From Rhizophagus sp. LPA8_4_AMF (Eukaryota; Glomeromycota; Glomeromycetes; Glomerales; Glomeraceae): a stretch of DNA of 24,524 bases. The translations under genes were made by a program, and so were the position numbers. The stretch is from the NCBI GenBank assembly GCA_021464525.1, contig JADRCO010000930.1, positions 1-24,524 of the forward strand, in the 5' to 3' direction. Below the pieces are notes generated by a model. That model worked only from the letters and a program-made list of their open reading frames with translations, made no database searches and was not told where the DNA came from. Shown piece by piece: positions 11,761 to 21,600 of the stretch (position 1 is its first letter; each line of letters opens with the position of its first letter).

Positions 11761-13100
11761 TTAATCCTTGCTATTTCTGACCAGTTCAATTACACTAATG
11801 TCTTCTTCATCATCACTCATATCCTCTTCCCTTTCAAACAATGAAGCATCGACCGTAACATCTCCTTCCTCCATATATGTCATATCTGATTTAGCAAGAG
11901 ATTCATCTTGTTCAAATAATTGTCTTCCTATATATAAACATATTAATTAATTAATTTAATAAAGAATGAAATCAAATTATTATTTTTTATTTTTTATTTT
12001 TGGTAGATAAACGAATTTACCTGTGAGTTTTAATTTTTTGGCTTCTTCTTTCTTTATAGCCGCTAAACTTTTAGTTGCTTTTTCTTTTTCTTCTAATTCT
12101 TTATCAAAATTTTCCTTCCATTCCAAAAATGATGCAATTGTAACTTTTGTTCCTTGAAATTTTTCTTGTTCTGCCTATCACCATAAGAAAAAGTGAATAT
12201 TAATAAATAGTACTATTATAAAAATAAATAAATAAATTATGTATATTTTTGTTTTACCTCAATTTCTTTCCTAATTTTATCCTCTTCTACTTTCTTTCTC
12301 ATTTCTTTTCTTCCTACCACAAATGATGACAGTAAATCTTTAAGTAATGATGATAATGTAAACACCATTGCCATTCCTAATGAATCTTGTGCCTAAATTA
12401 GAGCACGTTATAAGAAAAAAAAAAACCTTCCAACAATGGGAAGGCAGGATCCCAAAATTTCAAAAATCAAATACAGATATATATATAAATAAATAAAAAA
12501 TTTTTATATATAAATATATTTTTAAAGGAGACGTTACCACATTCATCAACTCTGAATAGAATTTCTCATGTTCATCAATTTCAATAGATCCATCTATTGT
12601 TTCTATTGATATTTCCGGAACTTCTTCCGGATAAGTTGGTGTAAATTTTATGTGTAAGGCTAATGTCACTTTAAATGAATCGAAAATCAATTTATGTTTG
12701 AGGAAAAAGCACATGTTTAAATATATGTATATATAAAATTAAATAAAAACCTTACGCGGTGTTGTACTATCTTGTTCTTCAGGTTCAAGTCGAATACGAA
12801 ATTCTTCTTCCGAAATTTCTAAAAGAGTAATTTTAAAAAATTATTTAATATAGAAATAATAACGAAATAAAAAAAAGAAAAACTTTTTTCAATCCAAATG
12901 ACTCTTTTTTACGAGCGCATTTAAATATAAAAAAGTACCCTCAAATTCGTCTGGATAAATCGATTTCAACACTTCTAATTCTTGTTCTTTCTCTTCCTTA
13001 TGATCTTTATTTTTTTTAATTTGTAAGAAAAGAAAAATTATTTTGCCATAAAAAATTAAATTTAATGAATATATATATAATTAAAAAAAAACTGACCCAT
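11761..13100 (-). CDS. RWD-domain protein, RWDD1 / Gir2-like (DRG family regulatory protein)
   Basis: Seven exons (13100-13097, 13004-12939, 12818-12756, 12668-12538, 12392-12258, 12174-12021, 11927-11761) give 239 aa, close to human RWDD1. The first coding exon is only ATGG: the next exon has no usable ATG, and joining ATG G to AT CAT gives MDHKEEKEQELEVLKSIYPD, the expected RWD start. The RWD domain (about 1-112) contains YPEEVP (57-62) and DSLGMAMVFTL. A charged helix (about 116-185) carries FLEWKENFD and ends in KKLKLTGRQLFEQD, the conserved DRG-binding part. The tail is acidic. Yeast Gir2 and animal RWDD1 bind the GTPase DRG2/Rbg2 and, in yeast, Gcn1, linking translation with stress signalling. 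Two CCAAT boxes in sense orientation lie about 95-110 bp upstream (13195-13199, 13206-13210). Confidence 0.92.
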
Positions 13101-13120
13101 GATTTATAAAGGTTTTTAGG

Positions 13121-13133
13121 TTTTTTTTTTTTG

Positions 13134-13163
<30 letters not shown>
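13121..13163. repeat. T12-G-A30 homopolymer pair upstream of the RWDD1-like gene
   Basis: Twelve T, one G and thirty A follow one another about 20 bp upstream of the start codon. Such tracts exclude nucleosomes and are common in fungal core promoters. They are also prone to length error in sequencing. Confidence 0.8.
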
Positions 13164-13165
<2 letters not shown>

Positions 13166-13398
13166 ATGGATAAAATCGTCTATCATTGATTATAATTGGC
13201 TGTTTATTGGGTCAACTTTGCGCGTGACTTTTGATAAACTCGAATATAAGAATCACAAATGTGAATCTCTTAATAATCTTATAATTTTTTAGTTAATTAT
13301 GTATAATTATACCTCTGTTTATATTCAACTTAATGTAATTAACCGGTTCTACAATAAAAAAAATCTTAACAATCTTAATTGTAGTAGCATTAAGCACA

Positions 13399-13448
13399 AT
13401 ATCAAATTTATTTGATATGAATTTTTATCGGAAAACTCGATAAAAATT
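13399..13448. repeat. Two back-to-back perfect inverted repeats (hairpins)
   Basis: The first is ATATCAAAT / ATTTGATAT around a 2-nt centre (13399-13418). The second is AATTTTTATCG / CGATAAAAATT around a 7-nt loop (13420-13448). They are one base apart. Each could fold on either strand; role unknown. Confidence 0.75.
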
Positions 13449-13780
13449 ATTTAAATAAAATGTCGTAATTTGCGTGTATACATTAAACATTAGATTTGTA
13501 GTGTATTATATATATACATATATTAATTTATTTATCAGTTATATCCTTTACTTTTCTTTTTAAAATGTAATTATTGTTTAATGTAACTAGTGGATGGGCC
13601 CTTTGACTGCACATCCCGATTAACGAAATCTAGCTGCTTTGAGCAAGTTACAAAGTTGTATTATTAAGCGATAAGTTCGTACGGACCTGCAGTGGACAAA
13701 ATGAATGTAAAATTACAATCATTGCATCGTTGATCTGGCCTCGGTTACTATGTAGGTAATCATCTTCCTAAATACCTAAT

Positions 13781-14030
13781 CCTAAAAACTCTAAGCCTGC
13801 GCATAATTTGGAAGATTATACTGACTTTTTTACTCCACGAAAATCTAAGAAAGTTGTGTTTGATTTGATTAGGCCATTTACTCCTAGTATAGGAAAATAT
13901 ATAAACATAATAAGTGCATCTAAATGAAAGATATTCCAAATCGAAGCTCGAAAACTTACTTTGAATAATAAAATTGAAGTGGTGAGAGGAACAAAGTTGA
14001 AGAGGTTAATGCGATGGAATCGTTATTAAT
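13781..14030 (+). pseudogene. Possible decayed coding remnant, family unknown
   Basis: The block from about 13580 has a less AT-biased composition than its surroundings. From about 13781 the plus strand reads like protein, with peptides such as NLEDYTDFFTPRKSKKVVFD and, further on, KIFQIEARKLTLNNKIEV. It is interrupted and has no start or splice context, so it looks like a fossil of a gene or mobile element. I recognise no domain, and the reading may be chance. Confidence 0.25.
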
Positions 14031-14692
14031 TAAATTTATAAAAAAGTTCTAATCTTCCTAAACTAAAAAAAAAAAGAATATATTGTCGTTGCTTATTTAA
14101 AGATCCGAAAATCAATTATTTAAGATCAATCAGTATAAATGGAAACGAAACTAATCTGACTAATCTCCTGACTTAAAAGAGCGTAGAAGCAAGTATATTT
14201 TACGGTCGAAATTATCAGAAAAAAAAAGAGCTAAAACGTTTTAGCAGAAATGAAATGTAGCATATTACATTTAAGATTCACAAAAAGGTGTATATACTGT
14301 AACATCATATTTTTGATGCTTATATGACAACATACTGTATTTGACATATTTTGAATACAACGATTAACAAAATAAGAGTTAGCGAACTGAACAATTGGAA
14401 GGTTCTAAATTCAATCAGAGAAGCATCAAGGAACAAGTAACTCCTAAATGTTTTTTTTGGCGTAATACAAAAGTCGGAAAAAATAAATTCGTCATGAAAA
14501 ATTAAGGGTATCTTGTTACAAACCAGATCAATTTTTTAATAAATTAAATTAATAAATTTTTTTATTTTGAATTATTATACATATATTAAATTATTATTAA
14601 ATAATTATTAAAAAAAAAAAAATATTATGTTAGATACACTATTAATTAATTTCATCTATATACCGTAAATCAAAATTACTAATCTCGTTTTT

Positions 14693-16937
14693 TTAAGCTT
14701 TTTCTTCAATTTCATTCTTAGCGAAATCATTAGCATCTTCTATACCTTTATCCACATCAATAGTTAAAAAAATCAAAAAAGGAAGCAATAATGAAATAGC
14801 TAAAAACCAGAATCCACTTCTTGTATCATGAGTAGCACTAGATATAGCACCTGTTATCAAAGGACCTAACCAACTGGATCCCTACATAAAAAAAATGGAA
14901 AGATAATTTTTTAAATAAGTAATTAACGAAAATATATGTTACAAATATAATTACATAAATAATTTATAATTGTTATAGTATACCTTTGCTGTAATTAAAT
15001 ACAGTGAAAAGAATTCATTCTCGTGTCCTTTTGGTATTAAACGACTAAACATAGTTTGACAATAAGATTGCACACTACCTAAACTTAATCCAAAATAAGC
15101 AGCAAATAACCAAACTTCCCATCTTGCTTTTAACCCAAATGGTAATACGAATCCTAATAATGCATATACGGGTACTATTATTATTAAGAATGAATTAATT
15201 AATATCATTATTTTTATGGATAATTTAAAAAATTTTTCTATTAAACGAAAAAGAAAAATTCCGACTGCTGCAGTCAATGGAACAACAATTGCTATTATAA
15301 TTAAATCTTTATCATCAAGATCAAGATTTATTTTTCCAAATAAAGCAGCTAATGGAGCTACGGTATTTATTCCATCACTTAAAAAAAACCAAGCCATTAA
15401 AAATTTCATAGTTTGCCATAATTTCTTTGTTGATAAAATTGTTCTATAGGTTCTTTTGTAGGGGTACAAAAATATATTTTCAGTGCTAAAAATAAAAAGA
15501 AAGAAGGAATAAACATAAATTAGATATTAAATTTCTTTTAACTGAATTAAAATATATTTATTTATTTACTTACCTTGGTAAAGGAGGTCGTGGATGTGTT
15601 TTTAATAAAAGTAAAGGGACAGTTAATCCAACTACCCACCAACCACCACCAAAAGATATTGCATATTGTAATCCAAAATCAGGTGAATTTATTCCAAGAA
15701 CAATACCTAATCCTACAAATATTACCAATAATCCTGCTATAAATCCTATACTCGTACTATATGCTGATAAAACTGTTGAAATTTCTTCTTCTTGAGTTCT
15801 TTTTAAATTTTCTTTGGATGGATTTGTTTTCTTCAGTGATAAAACTTTTGGATGTATACGTGAATATATTGGAATGTATGCCAAGTAAAATACGAATGCT
15901 GCACCATAACAACAGTTCCTAAAAAAAGTAATTGAAGAAATTAAAAAGCGATGGCCAAAATAGATTGATAAAGTATATACTGATACATACGAGATTATAG
16001 TTAATATGCCTGCAATCCAATACCATTCTGAAATAAAAAAAATTATGCGAATAAAAGTTAAAAATTACATTTTAAAGAAGAGTCATTCACCGGTTTACTA
16101 ATAAATCTTTCAAATGTGCATACCACTTTGATTCCCAGCTTTCAGTATCAACGCGAATAAACTTGTAGCAATAGCTCCAGTATATGAATAAAACATAAGA
16201 AATTTCTTTCGGTTCGCTGATATAAAAAAAAAAATCATTATTATACATTATTATATAATTTATAAAAATACTGTCTTATTAAAAGTTTGTAATTACCTCC
16301 GTGATCAGCTAATGAACTACTACCAATAAATAAAAAACATTGAAAAAGTACGGATAGTGCAATTATATATAAAGAATAACTTGATGTATCAGCATATCCA
16401 GTTCCAAATTTCACTACGCATTTATAGTTTTTTACCGTCTAAATAGATCACGTGAAAACTATCATTATTAACCGAATTACTAATTGATGGATAAAAGTAA
16501 CTAAATAACCTACAGTATTACAAGGAGTAACCTGGTCAAGTTCATAACCAGCTTTTCCTGCAAGATTTTCAAGTACAACTGGAATAAATACTAAAATATA
16601 TATACAGTACATATATATACATATTAAATTTGAGATTTTTTTTCGTATTTTTCTTGATAATAAAGAATTAATATTTACACCCTATTACTGCAGTATCGTA
16701 AACGCCGCACTAAATAACAGAAATAATTGGTTAAAAAAGGTTCATCTATTTTTTCGAAATTTTCATGACCAAATGATTATAAAAGGATTAAAAGAAACCT
16801 ACAGCAAAATTGTACGCATACCATCCTCTCAATTCTTTTGTTGTTAAAGGTTCTTTCTCATCGTCTTCGATAATATTTGCAACTATCTTTTCTTCATCCT
16901 TTTCCGTTTCGGAATTAGGAGGTAAATTTTCTGCCAT
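14693..16937 (-). CDS. Atg22-like vacuolar amino-acid effluxer (MFS superfamily)
   Basis: Nine exons (16937-16803, 16709-16679, 16590-16514, 16438-16297, 16216-16124, 16027-15991, 15918-15574, 15485-14984, 14881-14693) join in frame and give 516 aa, typical of fungal Atg22. The acidic cytosolic N-terminus ends in TTKELRGWYAYNFA, the conserved family entry. About eleven to twelve hydrophobic helices follow, including the segments from TSSYSLYIIALSVLFQ, LAYIPIYSR and WWVVGLTVPLLLL, with a large hydrophilic central loop (KKTNPSKENLKRTQEEE). FFLSDGINT and the stretch AAYFGLSLGSVQSY followed by SRLIPKG are diagnostic. In yeast Atg22 exports leucine, isoleucine and tyrosine from the vacuole after autophagy. 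One junction (exon 2 to 3, giving IGLFIPV) depends on a donor at 16678 and is the least certain. No neighbouring autophagy gene is present. Confidence 0.93.
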
Positions 16938-18668
16938 TTCTTAGAGAAAAACCAAGGTATTTTTAACTAACAAATTTTCAGCGTGAAAAAAAATTTCTTA
17001 AAAGTAAAAAAATTTTTTGAGGGTTTCATAATTTAAAATAATTACTGTTATATATAGGGACATAAAAATAATTCCTTTCTGAAATGGGGAATATAATAAA
17101 TCACAAATCAAGTTTATAAACAAGTCTTACTAAATTTATCTTTTTTGGCGGGATTTATTGAGGTAACAAATTGATAATACACATACTGATATACAATTCC
17201 TAATTAATCAATGATTTACTCTATTAATCAACGATTTACTCTAAAAGAAATCGCTCTTATTTATTTGTTTGTACCAACCTTAATTATTAACACGCAAAAA
17301 CAATTACAAAAGAATGAACTAGAACAATAATCTTTCTCAAAATACATTCATTAGAAAAAGGATTATCTGGATTATCTTCTTTTTTAGAACTAATAAAGAT
17401 GGACATACTTTAATTTCTATAAAAACGATAAAAATGTGTAATCAATATTCGTAACTTTCAGACGGTTTAAAAACTCACTTTTTATCAAAAAGTTACATTC
17501 TTTCCATTTTATTCGTGTCACAGTGAATATTTTTCATTTAAAAAGGTTAACAAAACGTTCCGAAAATAAAAGAATGTCAAGTTTCATCAACATTCTCAAC
17601 AATTACTTCTATGTTCATTGTATCGAAATAATTACTTAGTACTTTTGAACCGATTTCGTCCCATTTGTAAAAAATTTACCTAACGAGTAATTTATAATCA
17701 TATTGTTATCATCCAATAGGAATAGTTTGCAGGTATAAAAAAAAATCTTGATATTTGATTAGACGTTATATATTTCAGCAAAGTTATTACCTATTGGTTC
17801 AAAGTATAATCAAAGTAATCAATTTCTTTCCTTATAAAATTTCTTATTCTTTTAAGAGGCTAACTTTATTAGGAATTAATCGCACAAATAAATTTGTTAG
17901 GATCTACATAATCTTTCCCAAATGTTCTAATGTTATGGAAAATCAGACTTCAAGTTTATCCAGTTGAATCCAATATGAAATAATTCAATTTATCGCTTCT
18001 ATTCATTAATTCATAACATTGCATGACCATTTCGATCGAAAAATTTGGATTCGGTTATTGATAAAAGTTTTGATTTTAAATAAATACGGTTCGAACGTGA
18101 TATATAGTTAACTCTATTTGGAATGAACATGATCGGGCGTTAATTGAACCCTGATTTTCAATATTCATTATATTATTATTATCGAATGCATATGATTATT
18201 ACGAGACTCTTGATAACAATTTTTTTTTCAAAGTTCATACAATACAATAATTGTTTATTTCAAAAAGTTTTCTTTCTTCCATGTTCAATAAACCGATTGG
18301 TTTAATCATTTGCTTTTGTTACTACGGATATTTGATCAACCAAAATATTAAAAATTACTGTAATTCAATTACTATTTTGTATTGTTTTCAAGGTTAAAAA
18401 TAATTATGCGATTTTTTTTAACCAAATATATTATTAGATATGACGCAAAGTGTAGAAACATGTTCAACAATTTACTGAAATTACCAAAAAAGTCGTAGTT
18501 GTTTTAACTTGTTTTAGAAAATGAACTTACCAAAAATACACATATACAAGTTTTTTAATTTCTTTTCTTACTATTTTAAGAAATTTCTCACAAGGAATCC
18601 GTCCTAATTTTTTTCTCTCCCTTTTTTTTTCTTTCTTTTTTTTTGTAGGAAAAAAAGAATAAAATAAA
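16938..18668. promoter_or_regulatory. Divergent intergenic region between Atg22-like and pseudokinase genes
   Basis: 1.73 kb separating two start codons that point away from each other. It contains a two-copy 20-bp direct repeat with the core ATTAATCAAYGATTTACTCT at about 17203-17242 and, before the pseudokinase start, a long C/T tract. A 70-codon plus-strand open frame at 17755-17967 lacks any domain and is probably chance. Confidence 0.5.
18610..18648 (+). other. Pyrimidine tract and TAG: possible 5' UTR intron end
   Basis: A run of almost only C and T ends in TTTTGTAG (AG at 18647-18648), 20 bp before the pseudokinase ATG. It has the shape of a polypyrimidine tract plus 3' splice site. 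A donor upstream cannot be chosen. A plain pyrimidine-rich core promoter is the alternative. Confidence 0.4.
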
Positions 18669-21600
18669 ATGGCATCCATTAGAAAAGAATTAATTGTTGC
18701 TACACTTAATAAAATTGTTTCTTTAACCGATTATAAAGTTTATAATGACATAAATAAACGATATGAATTTCAAAAGAAAACAATCCTTGATGATAAATCT
18801 CTTACGAAAGTTGAACGGATGGAGGCGATAAACTCATTGACCATATATTATGATTATCAAAAAGTTCTTTATAATAAAGGAACAGAAAGATTGTGTGAAG
18901 AATGTCAACAAGTTTGTTTTGCAACATTATATTGTGAACATTGTGTTCGTTCCTATTTAAAAAATAATTTTTCAAATTGGACGTCCGGGAATTATTATAT
19001 TGATGATTTAATACAAAAATGTCAATTGGAATCTCTTCGCCCGGATCAAATAATTGAATGGATACCATATGATAATTTACAAAATATTGAGTACATAAGT
19101 TCTAAAGTTTATTCGGCAGATTGGATTGATGGAAGGTATTATATATGGGATCCTGAGTTGGAAGAATTAAAAAGATTAGGAATGCATAAAGTGATACTTA
19201 AGAGACTAAAAAATGTTAATAATGCTAATGAAAATTGGTTTGAAAAGGTGTATATTTTTTTTAAATATATTCTTTGAATTTTTCTAATAAATTTATTAAC
19301 AAATATTATTAAAAATTATCTCTAGGCAAAATCAAATTTAATTATAAGTAACAAATATTCAGGAATTGTTAGATTTTATGGTCTGACTCAAGATCCATCA
19401 AATAATAAAGATTATATGCTTGTGATGTATTTAATGGATAAGAACTTGAAAAGTTATTTACAACAACATCAATGTACATGGAAAGAAAAAGTAGCCGTGG
19501 TTTATGATATAATTGAAGCGCTTTATAGGATTCATATTAATAATGCAGTTCATCAAAATTTACATTCTGGAAATATCTTGTACTCACAAGATAAGAATTT
19601 TTGGTATATAAGTGATTTTGGATTTTGTGAACCACTCGATAAATCAACAAAATGTATATATGGAAATCTTCCCTATATAGCACCCGAAGCTATGATAGGA
19701 AAAGGATATACTTTTGCTTCTGATATATATAGTTTTGGTATACTTATGTGGGAAATTTTATCAGGTCAAATACCTTTTAATGATCATGAACATAATTATG
19801 ACCTTGCAATGAAAATAGTTAACGGTATGAGACCAAAAATTGTTTCAGGAATTCCATTAAATTATGAAAAATTAATGAAACAATGTTGGGACGCTGATCC
19901 ATTAAAAAGACCTGATACAGCAACCCTTCGTAATAAGATCAAAAAAATGTGGGGAGATTCTTATAATGAAAACAATGAGTTTGATACTTTAGAATATAAT
20001 GATTCATCTCAACTTTCTCAAGCCAACTTAAATTCAAATTCAAAATTAAGTTCAAGTTCTAAGATAAGTTCCTTATCAGCTAGTAAACTTTATCAATTTG
20101 AAAATTTGCCGGAACCAAGAAATGCAAATGAAGGTAAGATAATAATGCATAAAAACTTTTTATATAAACCAACTATTAACCCATACTTATTTTTTAATAT
20201 CAATTTAATTAACAAGAAGGTAAATAATCATTATGATAATTACTTTAATACTTTAAATATAATAACTTTATGTACATTTTGATCTTTATAGTGTTTCATA
20301 GTAAACCATATGCACCAGTTGATAACAGTAAGTTCATTTGAGTTAACATTATAAAAATACATATATTTATTTTATCCATTTTTCATTATTAGTAAAAGAA
20401 TTTGATAATGATTCGGAATTCAAAAGTACTATAATATTTGAAATTTAGATTTATTTAATTTATTGTACTTTCTAATAAAAATATCTTTATTAAAATAGGT
20501 ATTGATAACATTAATGAACCGTATAATCATATCTTAAAATCGAACGTTATTGAAGGTAAATATTTTGTAAATTAATTAATTCTGTATTTATCTTATTTTG
20601 GTAAACTTTTGAAATTGTATAAAATTAATTTTTAGACGAGAATGAAATATACAATAATACAGATTTTCATTCAGAACAAAATAATATGGAGATTCCTGAA
20701 GATAAAAAAGTACCGGAACCAAGAAATGTAACTGAAGGTAAAATAAAGACATTTTATTTATTTAATAATCATTTAATTTATAATATCTCATTACGCTCAT
20801 TCATCATGTTAAATAAACAGAACAAGAAGGTAAATAACAATAATGATAATTACTTTATTATCTCTTTAAATGTAATAACTTTGGTTAATATTTTGATTTT
20901 TATAGCATTTCATAGTAAACCCCACGTACCAGTTGATAACAGTAAGTTCATTATGAGCTGACATTATAAAAATACATTATATTTATTATTATCCATTTTA
21001 ATATTAGTAAAAGAATTTGATAATGACCCGATAGAAAATCAAGATGATTCGGAATCCAAAAGTACTACAATGTTTGAACTTTAAATCTATTTATTTAATT
21101 TATTGGACTTTCTAATAAAGATACTATCTTTATTAAAATAGGTATCGATAACATTAATGAATCGTATAATCATATCATAAAATTGAACGTTATTGAAGGT
21201 AAATAATTTTGTAAATTGATTAATTAATTTTGTATTTATCTTATTTTGGTAAAATTTTGAAATTGTATAAAATAAAATCTAACTAATTTTTAGATGAGAA
21301 TGAAATATACAATAATACAGATTTTCATTCAGAAAAACAAAATAATATGGAAATTCCTGAAGATAAAGAACCAAGCAATGTAACTGAAGGTAAGATAAAA
21401 CTATTATTAAATAATTAATGAATCATTTAATTTATAAAATGTCCTCATTATGCTCATTCTTCATGTTAAATAAACAGAACAAGAAGGTAAACAACATTAA
21501 TAATAATTACTTTAATATCTCTTTAAATGTAATAACTCTTACGAATATTTTGAATTTTATAGTATTTCATAGTAAACCATATAATTTTAGTACACCGGTT

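Larger units (their letters stand above)
13101..14692. other. Intergenic region between RWDD1-like and Atg22-like genes
   Basis: 1.59 kb. The part next to 13100 is the RWDD1-like promoter (homopolymers, two CCAAT boxes). Further on are two adjacent perfect inverted repeats (13399-13448), a block with less biased base composition and coding-like stretches (about 13580-14030), a 16-bp perfect palindrome (14230-14245) and AT-rich DNA up to the Atg22 stop. No intact gene is seen. Confidence 0.5.

Noticed and set aside
11768-11950. 60-codon plus-strand open frame rich in Ser
   Set aside because: Antisense to the acidic last exon of the RWDD1-like gene.
15216-15449. 77-codon plus-strand open frame
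   Set aside because: Antisense to a membrane-spanning exon of the Atg22-like gene.
17755-17967. 70-codon plus-strand open frame in the divergent region
   Set aside because: Hydrophobic, Ile/Phe/Tyr-rich, as expected from AT-rich DNA. No start context or homology that I recognise.
18802-19068. 88-codon minus-strand open frame
   Set aside because: Antisense to the first exon of the pseudokinase.
20134-20282. Pseudokinase ending by read-through of the first A intron at 20282
   Set aside because: The GTAAGA donor and the matching downstream exons with kept frame favour splicing. Read-through remains only a minor isoform possibility.
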